64,000 nucleotides of DNA, taken from an uncultured Lachnospiraceae bacterium (GTDB lineage: Bacteria; Bacillota; Clostridia; Lachnospirales; Lachnospiraceae). The stretch covers positions 1-64,000 of the forward strand of contig CACZQN010000057.1 of NCBI GenBank assembly GCA_902783375.1, given 5' to 3'. Made by a program: the position numbers and the translations under genes. Shown one piece after another: positions 1 through 8,888 of this stretch. Under the pieces are notes generated by a model. It ran no database searches. It was not told the DNA's origin and was given only the letters and a program-made list of their open reading frames with translations. The first letter of the stretch is position 1, and every line of letters starts with the position of its first letter.

Positions 1-81
1 AATGGCTATGAATTCACAAGGCTCCTCCCACCGCCCAAGGGCAGTGGGTTTCCGCCTGCGACAACCGAAAGGATTATATTT

Positions 82-588
82 ATGAAACTGACATCTGCAG
101 AAGCAGCAAAGCTGCTGAGAAGACTGAATGATGAGAGAGACAGCCTTGTCCTGCTTGAGAACCGCAGTGCCACGTTCGTGGCTGCGATCCAGGAGGACCT
201 TGAGAGTGTAAGGCCGGCCTATGACTATGAACAGACACAGAAGGATATCGCGGCAAAGAACGAGCAGATCCGCAAGGTCAAGCATGCCATCAATGTTTTC
301 AACACGACTACAGAAGTAGAAGGAACGGGTATGACCATCGACGAGGTTCTTGTCTATCTGTCCCAGCTGACCGCAGCCAGAAGCCGCTATGACCAGATGC
401 GTGCGAGACTGCCGAAGGAGCGTATCAACAATTTCGGCAGAGGCTCCCAGATCATCGAATATACCTATGCAAACTACGATGTCGAGAAGGCGGCAGAGGA
501 TTACAGCCGGATTTCGGATGAACAGGCCAAGCTGCAGACGGCGCTCGACGTCACCAACAACACGAAGACGATGGAGATCGTACTGTAA
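82..588 (+). CDS. DIP1984/septicolysin-like conserved protein
   Basis: A 168-residue soluble, highly charged and mostly helical protein with no signal peptide or membrane segment. The overall pattern is a helical N-terminus, an Asn/Thr-rich stretch near residues 72-85 (INVFNTTTEVEGTGMT), and an end carrying LQTALDVTNNT. This resembles the small DIP1984 family, sometimes called septicolysin-like, whose function is unknown. A GAAAGGA ribosome site lies 8 bases before the ATG. It looks monocistronic: the preceding bases hold only a GC hairpin and a terminator follows at about 650. The family name is from memory and only moderately sure; that the gene is real is supported by the ribosome site and codon use. 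Confidence 0.7.
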   Translation: MKLTSAEAAKLLRRLNDERDSLVLLENRSATFVAAIQEDLESVRPAYDYEQTQKDIAAKNEQIRKVKHAINVFNTTTEVEGTGMTIDEVLVYLSQLTAARSRYDQMRARLPKERINNFGRGSQIIEYTYANYDVEKAAEDYSRISDEQAKLQTALDVTNNTKTMEIVL

Positions 589-649
589 AGGAAAAGAAGC
601 CGGCCGCCGGGATTCGGGGCCGGATCAGGATGTTCCGTCCGCCAGGACT

Positions 650-674
650 ATTTCGCTTCGGCGAAATCTTATTT
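650..674 (+). terminator. Intrinsic terminator with TTCG tetraloop
   Basis: A perfect 7-bp stem ATTTCGC/GCGAAAT closed by a TTCG loop is followed by CTTATTTT. It terminates the transcript of the gene at 82-588. Confidence 0.7.
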
Positions 675-744
675 TAAACTACAGGGATCTGGTTCAGGTT
701 TAATGTTATAGTTGTTCGTTATTCTTTTTGGTTATCGGTCAACG

Positions 745-773
745 TTCAGGTTCAAGGTTTAAAACACTACAAT
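745..773 (+). promoter_or_regulatory. Possible promoter of DUF1538/P-II operon
   Basis: A weak -35 (TTCAGG, 745-750) lies 17 bp from a good -10 (TACAAT, 768-773). The resulting leader would be about 125 nt. The assignment is tentative because of the poor -35. Confidence 0.3.
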
Positions 774-905
774 TGGCATGTGATCATGCGCGCTTGTCCG
801 GCGGAGAAAACTTGCAGGCAGCGGGGGAACCTGCTGTCCTGTGCCGGGGGAAGTTCGGTTTCATCCCGATCGGATTCGATAAAGACTATGTAACAGGAGG
901 GGCTC

Positions 906-2435
906 ATGCTCGAGAGAAGTCGTTTGCGGGAAAAGTGGAAAGAAGCCCTGTCGTCCGTGCTGCCGATCATCGGAATCGTTGTGGCGCTGACGGCGGTCTT
1001 TGTGCCGATGTCGTCCGGAATCCTGTTGATCTTCCTGTCGGGCGGGGCGATGCTCATCGTCGGGATGATGTTCTTCACGCTGGGTGCGGAACTGGCGCTT
1101 TCTCCGATGGGAGAATACGTGGGAACCTATATCACACGGTCAAAGAAACTGGTTATCATCATCGGACTGTCTTTCCTGCTCGGATTTATCGTCACTATTT
1201 CCGAGCCGGATCTGCAGGTCCTTGCCCATCTGGTACCGACCATACCGAATCTGACGCTGATTCTTTTCGTTGCGGTCGGAGTCGGATTGTTCCTGGTACT
1301 TGCGCTCCTGCGTATGCTGTTCGGAATCCCGCTTCCCAACCTGCTCTATATTCTGTATTTTCTGACATTCGCACTGGCGATCTTTGTTCCGAAGAACTTC
1401 CTGGCGGTTGCCTTTGATGCCGGCGGCGTGACGACCGGACCGATGACGGTTCCGTTTATCATGGCACTGGGCGTCGGTGTGTCTGCAATCCGAAGTGACC
1501 GGCATGCAGCGGATGATTCCTTCGGTCTCGTTGCCCTCTGCTCAGTCGGACCGATCCTTTCGGTGCTGATCCTCGGACTGATCTTCAATGCGGGAGATGC
1601 TGCCTACGAAGCAATGGCGGTCACCAATGTACGTGATTCCAGGGAACTGTTCCAGCTCTTCATGACAGAAATACCGGCATACATGAAGGAGATAGCAGCC
1701 TCCATGGGGGCGATCGTTCTCTTCATGCTGATATTCCAGATCCTGGTCCTGAAACTGACCCCGGCAAAACTGCAGAGAATCGTGGTCGGCCTGATTTATA
1801 CCTACATTGGACTGGTCCTGTTCCTGACCGGCGCGAATGTGGGCTTCATGCCTGCGGGAAATTATCTGGGACAGATTATGGCGGCAAGAAATGTTCCGGC
1901 CATGATCGTGCCGGTCGGTATGCTGATGGGCTTCTTTATCGTCAAGGCGGAGCCTGCCGTGTACGTGCTGAACAAGCAGGTTGAAGAGATGACCGATGGC
2001 AATATCTCCGCACGGGCGATGGGCGCGGCGCTGTCCATCGGTGTGGCAATCTCGATCGGCCTCGCCATGATCCGGGTCCTGACAGGGATCTCCATCCTGT
2101 ATTTTGTACTGCCGGGCTATGCGATTGCATTGATTATCTCCTTTTTTGTACCGCCGATGTATACGGCCATTGCCTTCGACTCCGGTGGCGTTGCGTCCGG
2201 ACCGATGACGGCAGCGTTCCTGGTTCCATTTGCTCAGGGAGCCTGTCTCTCTGTGGGCGGCAATATTGTCACCGATGCGTTCGGCGTCGTCGCGATGGTT
2301 GCCATGACACCGCTGATCACCATCCAGATCATGGGCCTGTACGCGGAGCACAGGAGCAATGTCGCAAGGAGACGTGCTGCGATTGCCGCTGAGGAATATG
2401 CACACCTGGATGATGATGCGATTATCTCGCTGTAA
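906..2435 (+). CDS. DUF1538 integral membrane protein, duplicated
   Basis: A 509-residue polytopic membrane protein of the DUF1538 family. Two homologous halves are visible: the signature FDAGGVTTGPMT near residue 170 recurs as FDSGGVASGPMT near residue 423, about half a protein apart. Each half has several hydrophobic segments, which is typical of inverted- or direct-repeat transporters. The substrate is unknown. AGGAGGGG sits five bases before the ATG. The next gene, 21 bp downstream, encodes a P-II-like protein, so the membrane protein is probably a channel or transporter gated by a cytoplasmic P-II-type sensor, as in Amt-GlnK pairs. That parallel is inference; family membership is fairly sure. 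Confidence 0.9.
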   Translation: MLERSRLREKWKEALSSVLPIIGIVVALTAVFVPMSSGILLIFLSGGAMLIVGMMFFTLGAELALSPMGEYVGTYITRSKKLVIIIGLSFLLGFIVTISEPDLQVLAHLVPTIPNLTLILFVAVGVGLFLVLALLRMLFGIPLPNLLYILYFLTFALAIFVPKNFLAVAFDAGGVTTGPMTVPFIMALGVGVSAIRSDRHAADDSFGLVALCSVGPILSVLILGLIFNAGDAAYEAMAVTNVRDSRELFQLFMTEIPAYMKEIAASMGAIVLFMLIFQILVLKLTPAKLQRIVVGLIYTYIGLVLFLTGANVGFMPAGNYLGQIMAARNVPAMIVPVGMLMGFFIVKAEPAVYVLNKQVEEMTDGNISARAMGAALSIGVAISIGLAMIRVLTGISILYFVLPGYAIALIISFFVPPMYTAIAFDSGGVASGPMTAAFLVPFAQGACLSVGGNIVTDAFGVVAMVAMTPLITIQIMGLYAEHRSNVARRRAAIAAEEYAHLDDDAIISL

Positions 2436-2456
2436 CAGATAGAAGAGGAAATTGCG

Positions 2457-3149
2457 ATGAGTGAATTGTCAATGATGATCACCGTTACCGACCGGAGCCG
2501 GGAAGGAAAACTCCGGAAGCTGTACGAAGAGAACGGCGCTACGGTCAGCTTTGTGACCCTCGGCCGTGGAACGGCAACATCGCAGGTACTGGATATGTTC
2601 GGCCTGGAGAATGCGGAAAAAGCGATCATCCATACGGTTGTGACGGATACCAGTTTTAAAGAGATCAAAAAGCAGCTCGAACGGCGGTTCCAGATCGATG
2701 TGCCGGGGACCGGGGTTGTCTTTCTGGTGCCGCTCGCGAGCGTCGGCGGGAAAAAACAGCTTTCGTTCCTTCTGGGGGAACAGGAATTCGTGAAAGATGA
2801 GGAGAAGACCTTGAAGAATACAGAGTATGAACTGATTATCGTGACAGCGAACCAGGGTTATTCCGAGAAAATCATGGATGCCGCAAGAGCGGCAGGAGCA
2901 GGCGGCGGAACCATCCTTCATGCAAAAGGGACAGGCATGAAAGGGGGAGAGAAGTTCTTCGGCTTTGTTCTGGCAGATGAAAAAGAGATGATTTATATCG
3001 TTGCCCGTCGCGACGGCCGGGATAAGATCATGCAGGCGATCATGGCAGAGGCCGGGATCCGGGATAAGGCACAGGCAATCTGCTACTCGCTGCCGGTAAC
3101 AGCAACTGCCGGAATGCGCCTTTACAGACCGTCCGATGAGGAAGCATAA
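2457..3149 (+). CDS. Tandem P-II-like signalling protein
   Basis: A 230-residue protein with two P-II (GlnB-like) ferredoxin folds in tandem. The first covers about residues 5-105. The second, from about 118, opens ELIIVTA and carries GGTILHAKGTG, equivalent to the nucleotide-binding G-G-T-hydrophobic stretch of P-II proteins. The long T-loop with the uridylylated Tyr of classical GlnB is not apparent, and normal P-II proteins are single domains of about 112 residues. The gene follows the DUF1538 gene by 21 bp, almost certainly in the same transcript. It probably senses a nucleotide or metabolite and regulates that membrane partner; the ligand cannot be read from sequence. Confidence 0.8.
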   Translation: MSELSMMITVTDRSREGKLRKLYEENGATVSFVTLGRGTATSQVLDMFGLENAEKAIIHTVVTDTSFKEIKKQLERRFQIDVPGTGVVFLVPLASVGGKKQLSFLLGEQEFVKDEEKTLKNTEYELIIVTANQGYSEKIMDAARAAGAGGGTILHAKGTGMKGGEKFFGFVLADEKEMIYIVARRDGRDKIMQAIMAEAGIRDKAQAICYSLPVTATAGMRLYRPSDEEA

Positions 3150-3181
3150 ATGGCAATCCTGGCCGGCTCGAAAAAAAGCCG

Positions 3182-3211
3182 TTGCATAATGCATGGATGA
3201 TATGGTATAAT
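3182..3211 (+). promoter_or_regulatory. Promoter of CNNM/CBS operon
   Basis: TTGCAT (3182-3187), an 18-bp spacer and TATAAT (3206-3211). It lies in the gap after the P-II gene and in front of the two haemolysin-family genes. Confidence 0.6.
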
Positions 3212-3293
3212 GATTGCTAATTATCAAGTAATGCATTGTATGCAATCCTGCCACATGGCAGCCCATGCGAAGGAGGAGGTTTGAAGTCGCGCT

Positions 3294-4604
3294 ATGAGCG
3301 ATGGTGACAGTTGGCCCTGGATATTATCTGTTCTTTTGCTGTTCTTTGCCGATTACATCGCAGTTACAGAGACTGCGCTGGCATCGGTTTCTAAAGTACG
3401 CATGAAGACACTGGCAGATCACGGGAATGCGGGCGCCCAGAAAGTACTGGACGCACTGGAGCATTTTGACCGGACGATCAGCACGATCCTGATCTGCACG
3501 AATATTTCTCATCTGGCGATCGCGTCCCTGGTGACAGTGGCGGTGACAAGAAGGTGGGGACTTTCTGCAGTGTCTGTTGCAACCATTCTGACCAGTTTGG
3601 TCGTGATGTTTTTCGGAGAGATGCTTCCAAAGAGTATAGCGAAAAAGTACAGTGAGCGGTTTTCCCTGTTGTGTATCCGCCCGCTTACGTTTCTGACGCT
3701 CATTTTCAGACCGTTTTCTGCTATTCTGTCCGCGATCGGAAATGCTGCGGCAAAGCTGACAAAGGGAGATCCGGAGATCTCTGTAACAGAAGATGAACTC
3801 TACGATATCATCGATGATATGACGGAGGAGGGAAGCCTGGATGAAGACCAGGGCGACCTGATCTCATCGGCCCTGCAGTTCGGCAGTGTGACGGTGGAAA
3901 GCATTCTTACCCCGCGTGTTGATGTCGTCGGAATCGATGTTTCTCTCTCTCCGGATGCAGTGATGGAACTGATCCGGGAGCAGAATCACAGCCGGCTGCC
4001 GGTGTATGAGGGAAGCATCGACCATGTGATCGGGGTGCTGCGGATCCGGAATTTCATCAAAGTTTATCTCAGAAGAAACGGAAAACTGAATATCAGGAGA
4101 ATCCTCGACAAGCCCGTTTTTGTGACGGAATCTACAACTGTAGATGATCTTCTGACCATGATGACGAGATCCCGTGCCAACCTGGCGGTGGTCACGGACC
4201 ACTATGGCGGAACGGTCGGAATTGTTACGGTAGAGGATATCCTGGAGACCCTGGTCGGGGAGATCTGGGATGAAGATGACGAAGTCAAAGAAGCGATCGT
4301 CAAGGAAGATGAGGGGAAATACCTTGTTGATGCGGAAGAACCGCTCGGGGATGTCCTCGAAGAGATCGGTTTTGAACTGAAAGAGGATGTTGAGGATGAA
4401 GAACTGATCAACACCCTTGTCGGAGAATGGGTCTATGACCATTTTCCGGGCGTCCCTGCTGTCGGGGACTCCTTCGTGGAAGAAGGAGAAGAGCAGATGG
4501 CACTCGTCACGACTGTGCGGGAGATGGACGGAAACAGGATCCTGCATGTTGAACTGAAACTGGAGAAGATGGAAGAAAAAGAGGAAGAGGAGGCAGCATC
4601 ATGA
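3294..4604 (+). CDS. CNNM-domain/CBS-pair transporter (haemolysin family), first copy
   Basis: A 436-residue protein. An N-terminal CNNM (DUF21) domain of about 3-4 membrane segments (residues 8-150) is followed by a CBS pair (about 195-325, with TPRVDVVGID and VVTDHYGGTVGIVTVEDI) and a C-terminal CorC/HlyC domain (about 340-420). The family is associated with Mg2+ or Co2+ efflux and is often called haemolysin C-like without being a toxin. An AGGAGGAGG site lies rather far (about 14 bases) from the ATG, but an in-frame upstream start is excluded by stops. It overlaps its paralogue downstream by 4 bp (ATGA), so the two are translationally coupled and may work as a hetero-oligomer. Confidence 0.92.
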   Translation: MSDGDSWPWILSVLLLFFADYIAVTETALASVSKVRMKTLADHGNAGAQKVLDALEHFDRTISTILICTNISHLAIASLVTVAVTRRWGLSAVSVATILTSLVVMFFGEMLPKSIAKKYSERFSLLCIRPLTFLTLIFRPFSAILSAIGNAAAKLTKGDPEISVTEDELYDIIDDMTEEGSLDEDQGDLISSALQFGSVTVESILTPRVDVVGIDVSLSPDAVMELIREQNHSRLPVYEGSIDHVIGVLRIRNFIKVYLRRNGKLNIRRILDKPVFVTESTTVDDLLTMMTRSRANLAVVTDHYGGTVGIVTVEDILETLVGEIWDEDDEVKEAIVKEDEGKYLVDAEEPLGDVLEEIGFELKEDVEDEELINTLVGEWVYDHFPGVPAVGDSFVEEGEEQMALVTTVREMDGNRILHVELKLEKMEEKEEEEAAS

Positions 4605-5884
4605 CGATCATTCTTGCTGCAGCCATCCTGGTCTGCATTTACCTGTCCAATTTTTTCTCCGGCTCGGAGATGGCTTATTCGTCTGTCAATAAGATGCGTC
4701 TGGAATCCGAAGAGGAAGAAGGAAACCGGCGTGCCCGGATCGCACTTTACATCACGGAACACTTTGATGATGCGCTGTCGACCATCCTGATCGGCAACAA
4801 CCTGGTGAACATCGCCTGCTCCTCCATGGGATCGGTCCTTGTCATCCTGCTTCTGGGCTCCGATCAGTATGCATGGCTTTCAACGCTGGTGATCACGATC
4901 GCCGTCATTATCTTTGGGGAAACCATCCCGAAGATTACGGCCAAGAAAGGTGCGAACCACTATGCGCTTCGCTATGCCTGGCCGATCCGGATCCTGATGT
5001 TTATCCTGAAGCCGATGGTTCTGCTGGTCGTCGGACTGGTGAATCTGCTGACGCTACCGTTTAAGGGCGAGACCGCAGAAAATGATGCGGATGCCGCCGT
5101 GGAAGAGCTGCAGACGATCATCGAGACGGCAGAAGATGAAGCTGTCCTCGACGAGGACCAGAGTGAACTTGTCCAGAATGCCATTGATTTCAATGAGGTC
5201 ATGGCTTCCGAAGCGATGACAGCCCGCGTGGATGTGGTGGCACTTGATATCAACGACAGCTTTCAGAAGAACCTTGCAATTATTGAGCGGGCGTCCTTCT
5301 CGAGGATCCCGGTCTATGAAGATTCTATCGACAATGTCATCGGAATTCTCTATATGAATCGGTTCCTGAAGGAATATGCTTCCGATCGGCATGTGGATAT
5401 CCGTTCCCTTCTGATGTCGCCCTGCCACATCTATAAGACCACCAGGCTGCCGGATGTCCTTGCAGAACTCCGGAAAGAAAAGCAGCATATGGCGATCGTT
5501 GTGGATGAATACGGCGGTACGCTGGGCGTCATTACGATGGAAGATGTCCTGGAACAGGTAGTCGGGGAAATCTGGGATGAGACCGATACGATTGAGACAG
5601 AGATTGAAGAGGTCGGGGACCATATCTACGAAGTGGACGGGGATCTTCCGATCGATGAGTTCCTGGACCTGATGGAAATCCGGAAAGAAGATTTTGAGGG
5701 CGAGAGTGAGACGCTCGGCGGCTTCACGATCGAAACGAACGGAACGTTCCCGAAAGAAGGGGATGTGGTCTGCTACGAAGATATCCGGATCACCGTGCTG
5801 AAGATGGACGGCCTCCGTGTCGAACGCGTCCGCGTGGAACGGGTGGAGCCGGAGGCATCAGGTGATGTTGAAGAACGGGAATAA
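4601..5884 (+). CDS. CNNM-domain/CBS-pair transporter (haemolysin family), second copy
   Basis: A 427-residue paralogue of the upstream gene with the same order: CNNM membrane domain (GSEMAYSSVNKMR near residue 22; metal-binding region in the first helices), CBS pair (TARVDVVALD and VDEYGGTLGVITMEDV) and CorC/HlyC domain. The start overlaps the stop of the first copy by 4 bp. Tandem CNNM/CBS genes are common in Clostridia. The protein probably exports or regulates divalent cations; which ion cannot be told from the sequence. Confidence 0.92.
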   Translation: MTIILAAAILVCIYLSNFFSGSEMAYSSVNKMRLESEEEEGNRRARIALYITEHFDDALSTILIGNNLVNIACSSMGSVLVILLLGSDQYAWLSTLVITIAVIIFGETIPKITAKKGANHYALRYAWPIRILMFILKPMVLLVVGLVNLLTLPFKGETAENDADAAVEELQTIIETAEDEAVLDEDQSELVQNAIDFNEVMASEAMTARVDVVALDINDSFQKNLAIIERASFSRIPVYEDSIDNVIGILYMNRFLKEYASDRHVDIRSLLMSPCHIYKTTRLPDVLAELRKEKQHMAIVVDEYGGTLGVITMEDVLEQVVGEIWDETDTIETEIEEVGDHIYEVDGDLPIDEFLDLMEIRKEDFEGESETLGGFTIETNGTFPKEGDVVCYEDIRITVLKMDGLRVERVRVERVEPEASGDVEERE

Positions 5885-5895
5885 GGACGAGACGT

Positions 5896-6705
5896 ATGAT
5901 TAAAATCATTGCCAGTGATCTGGATGAGACCTTGCTGGGGCATACGAGAAGCGTCTCAGAGAAGAACAGAAAAGCGATTCTTGCCGCAGCCGGAGCCGGT
6001 GTCAAATTTGTTCCCGCAACCGGGCGAGGCTACCGGACGGTCGGAAAGACGCTTGCGGAGATCGGACTGCTTGACAAACCGGAGGAATATGTGATTTCCT
6101 TTAACGGGGCGGCGATCACGGAAAATGCCGGGAGCCGCCTGCTGAAGTTTGACGGCCTGCCGTTTGCCCGGGTCAATGAACTCTTCAGACGCGGGCAGGA
6201 ATATGGATTCTGCATGCATATCTACACCCGGGATACTGTCTATGTCTATCGCTATGACGATGAAGACCGGGCGTATGTGACCGGGCGGATGGAAGTGGTG
6301 GAGATGAAAGAAGATTCCATCGATTTCCTGAAGGATGAACCGCTGGCGAAGATCCTCTATGCGAGGGCAGACATGGATTACCTGCGGAAGGTGCGGGAGG
6401 AAGTCCGGGATATCTCGGACGGGCTGGATGTCAGTTTTTCCTCCGGCAGATATCTGGAGTTTAACCGGGGCGGGGTCAACAAGGGAGCAGGGCTCCTCTG
6501 GCTCGCGGATTACCTCGGCGTAGCACGGGAAGAGACGATGGCCCTTGGAGATTCGACGAATGATCTTACGATGCTTGAAGCGGCCGGGATCGGTGTCGGC
6601 GTGGCGAATGCTTCGGAGGATGTCCGTGCGGTCTGTGATGTCATCACCGACCATACCTGCGAAGAGGACGCAGTTGCGGAAGCGATTGAACGATTTGTAC
6701 TGTGA
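5896..6705 (+). CDS. Cof-type HAD-IIB hydrolase
   Basis: A 269-residue cytoplasmic phosphatase of the Cof subfamily. Motif I is ASDLDETLL near the N-terminus (nucleophile Asp and general-acid Asp, with ET where most members have GT). The IIB cap occupies the middle. Motif III/IV is GDSTNDLTMLEAAG near residue 219, followed by GVGVANA. Such enzymes dephosphorylate sugar phosphates, nucleotides or cofactors such as FMN or pyridoxal phosphate; the substrate is unknown. The start is 11 bp after the CNNM gene, so it may be co-transcribed. A GC-rich hairpin follows at about 6718-6737. Confidence 0.9.
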   Translation: MIKIIASDLDETLLGHTRSVSEKNRKAILAAAGAGVKFVPATGRGYRTVGKTLAEIGLLDKPEEYVISFNGAAITENAGSRLLKFDGLPFARVNELFRRGQEYGFCMHIYTRDTVYVYRYDDEDRAYVTGRMEVVEMKEDSIDFLKDEPLAKILYARADMDYLRKVREEVRDISDGLDVSFSSGRYLEFNRGGVNKGAGLLWLADYLGVAREETMALGDSTNDLTMLEAAGIGVGVANASEDVRAVCDVITDHTCEEDAVAEAIERFVL

Positions 6706-6783
6706 TGAACAAGGCTGAGCCCACCCGCCCGGGCGGGAGCAGTTCCTGTCATATAGATCAATGAAAGAAGAGGTATATCGACA

Positions 6784-8067
6784 ATGAACGATTACAAGAT
6801 CAATACCAAGTGTATCCAGGCGGGCTATGTCCCGGGGAATGGCGATCCGAGGCAGGTGCCGATCATCCAGTCCACGACCTTCAAGTATGATACCAGCGAG
6901 GATATGGGAAAGCTGTTTGACCTCGAGGCATCCGGGTATTTCTACACCAGACTGCAGAACCCGACCAATGACTATGTCGCGGCAAAGATTGCTGCGCTCG
7001 AGGGCGGTACGGCTGCAATGCTGACGTCTTCCGGCCAGGCTGCAAACTTCTTTGCACTGTTCAACATCTGCGAGTGCGGCAGCCACATCATCTCTTCCTC
7101 CTCCATCTACGGCGGAACCTTCAACCTGATCTCCGTGACGATGGCGAAGATGGGCATCGAGGTGACCTTTGTCTCCCCGGATGCGACGGAAGAGGAACTG
7201 AATGCTGCCTTCCGTGAGAATACCAAGTGTGTTTTCGGTGAGACCATCGCGAATCCGGCACTGACGGTACTGGATATTGAGAAATTTGCAAAAGTGGCGC
7301 ACGAGCACGGCGTTCCGCTCATCGTGGACAATACCTTCCCGACACCGGTGAACTGCCGCCCGATCGAGTGGGGAGCCGACATCGTCACCCATTCCACCAC
7401 CAAGTACATGGACGGCCACGGCGTGGCTGTCGGCGGCGCGATTGTGGATGCAGGCAAATTCGACTGGATGGCACATGCCGACAAGTTCCCGGGCCTGACC
7501 ACGCCGGATGAATCCTACCACGGAATCGTCTATGCGGAGAAGTTCGGCAAGGAAGGGGCGTTCATCACGAAGGCAACCTCCCAGCTGATGCGCGATTTCG
7601 GAAGCATCCAGTCCCCGCAGAACGCCTTTTATCTGAATCTGGGTCTCGAGTCCCTGCATGTCCGCATGCCGCGTCACGTGGAAAATGCACAGGCTGTGGC
7701 GGAGTTCCTGGAGAAGCAGCCGCAGGTCAAGCATGTCAGCTATTCCGGCCTGCCGTCTGATAAGTACTATGAGATCGCAAAGAAATATATGCCGAACGGC
7801 GGCTGCGGTGTCGTGTCCTTCGAGATCGAAGGGGGCAGAGCGGCTGCAGAGAAGTTCATGAAGGCACTGAAGCTGATGTCCATCGAGACCCATGTGGCAG
7901 ATGCCAGAACCTGCTGCCTGAATCCTGCGACTTCGACACACCGCCAGATGAACGAGGAGCAGCTGATCGCTGCAGGCGTTCCGGCCGGTCTGATCCGCGT
8001 CTCCTGTGGCCTGGAGGACAAAGAAGACCTGATCGCCGATCTCGCACAGGCTTTTGCAACACTGTAA
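6784..8067 (+). CDS. metY: O-acetylhomoserine sulfhydrylase
   Basis: A 427-residue PLP enzyme of the Cys/Met-metabolism family. The PLP-binding lysine is Lys207 in HSTTKYMDGHG. The length, the N-terminal QAGYVPGNGDPRQVPI and the C-terminal VSCGLEDKEDLI are typical of O-acetylhomoserine aminocarboxypropyltransferase, which condenses O-acetylhomoserine with sulfide to homocysteine. Some members also act as cysteine synthase. A GAAAGAAGAGG site precedes the ATG. No SAM riboswitch or T-box fits in the 78-bp gap upstream. A strong hairpin follows the stop. Confidence 0.93.
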   Translation: MNDYKINTKCIQAGYVPGNGDPRQVPIIQSTTFKYDTSEDMGKLFDLEASGYFYTRLQNPTNDYVAAKIAALEGGTAAMLTSSGQAANFFALFNICECGSHIISSSSIYGGTFNLISVTMAKMGIEVTFVSPDATEEELNAAFRENTKCVFGETIANPALTVLDIEKFAKVAHEHGVPLIVDNTFPTPVNCRPIEWGADIVTHSTTKYMDGHGVAVGGAIVDAGKFDWMAHADKFPGLTTPDESYHGIVYAEKFGKEGAFITKATSQLMRDFGSIQSPQNAFYLNLGLESLHVRMPRHVENAQAVAEFLEKQPQVKHVSYSGLPSDKYYEIAKKYMPNGGCGVVSFEIEGGRAAAEKFMKALKLMSIETHVADARTCCLNPATSTHRQMNEEQLIAAGVPAGLIRVSCGLEDKEDLIADLAQAFATL

Positions 8068-8083
8068 TCATATGTTTCATAAA

Positions 8084-8117
8084 AGCAGCTGCCCAGGGAT
8101 ACCCCCGGGCAGCTGCT
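8084..8117 (+). terminator. GC-rich hairpin after metY, without U-tract
   Basis: An 11-bp perfect stem AGCAGCTGCCC/GGGCAGCTGCT has a further GGG/CCC pairing inside. No T-run follows, and the VTT gene starts 13 bases later. It may act as an attenuator or mRNA 3' stabiliser rather than a full terminator. Confidence 0.5.
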
Positions 8118-8129
8118 GTGGTTTGAAAG

Positions 8130-8888
8130 ATGCTTGTAACACTCTTCAAGGTGATTGCCTATGTTGTCGTCATGGCACTTCAGGTGGTGATCGCGATTAT
8201 TCCTGCAGGACCGATGGAGATCTGGGCCGGTTATGCATTCGGCCCCGTCTGGGGGACCATTCTGTCCATGGCCGGTTCCGTCCTCGGGACGATGATCGTC
8301 TTCTTCCTCGTCCGGCGGTACGGAATCCGCATTGTGGAGAAATTTCTGCCCAAAAAGGATCAGGAGCACAAGCGGCTCCTCGAGCGGAAGAATGCGGCCG
8401 GCGCACTGATCCTGCTGTATCTGATTCCGGGATCTCCGAAGGATGTGCTGTCCTACCTCGCGGGAATGACAAAAGTAAACCCGGTGGTCTGGTTTGCCGT
8501 TTCCGCCTTCGGCAGGATTCCTGGAATCCTTTCTTCAAGCTTCTCCGGGCACGCCTTAAGCCACCGGGATTATGAAGTTGCTTTTCTGATTCTTGCTGTG
8601 ATCAGTGTGATCAGTTTCCTGTCCTACCGCCTGTACAAGCGGCACGCGGCGTCCTCTGATCCTGCTCCGGAAACGGAGACAGCCGATCCGTCATCTGGCC
8701 TGCTTCGGGAAGAAGAGGATCTGGATGGCATTGAAGAGCAGGACGACACCGATCAGCTTCAGCAGATAGGTGACGGTGCGGAACGGGTTCAGGAAAACGA
8801 CGATCCCGATGATGATCGTGAGGACGGGGACAAGGATGCCTGCAGCAGTGCCGCCCCCGGCTTTCCGAAGGACGAAAGCCTGACGTAA
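8130..8888 (+). CDS. VTT-domain (SNARE-associated/DedA-like) membrane protein with antisense-encoded tail
   Basis: A 252-residue reading frame. Residues 1 to about 172 form a VTT/DedA-like domain with hydrophobic segments and the GxxxG-rich family core (PGSPKDVLSYLAG and RIPGILSSSFSG). Related proteins affect lipid scrambling or undecaprenyl-phosphate recycling. The last ~80 residues are acidic, charged and low-complexity, and lie exactly opposite the convergent DUF308 gene (198-bp overlap from 8691). This tail is therefore probably a by-product of a lost stop codon or an overprinted extension. The ribosome site before the ATG is weak, so expression may depend on metY read-through. Confidence 0.8.
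   Translation: MLVTLFKVIAYVVVMALQVVIAIIPAGPMEIWAGYAFGPVWGTILSMAGSVLGTMIVFFLVRRYGIRIVEKFLPKKDQEHKRLLERKNAAGALILLYLIPGSPKDVLSYLAGMTKVNPVVWFAVSAFGRIPGILSSSFSGHALSHRDYEVAFLILAVISVISFLSYRLYKRHAASSDPAPETETADPSSGLLREEEDLDGIEEQDDTDQLQQIGDGAERVQENDDPDDDREDGDKDACSSAAPGFPKDESLT

Larger units (their letters stand above)
589..905. other. 317-bp intergenic region
   Basis: No convincing gene lies here. The left part is GC-rich, followed by a TTCG-loop terminator at 650-674. An A/T-rich stretch at about 700-775 probably carries the promoter of the DUF1538 gene. The right part is leader sequence ending in the AGGAGGGG ribosome site just before 906. Short reading frames overlapping the region lack ribosome sites and recognisable proteins. 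Confidence 0.6.

Noticed and set aside
1-81. GC hairpin at the left edge as part of an RNA gene
   Set aside because: The short CCCAC/GTGGG pairing near 28-48 is too small to call; it may be the end of an upstream transcript outside the window.
6706-6783. SAM riboswitch or T-box before metY
   Set aside because: The gap is 78 bp with only a GC hairpin; too short and without conserved elements.
5956-7941. Long minus-strand reading frame of 661 codons
   Set aside because: It is antisense to the HAD and metY genes, whose proteins are clearly recognisable; the frame has no ribosome site and gives a His/Arg/Ile-rich shadow product.
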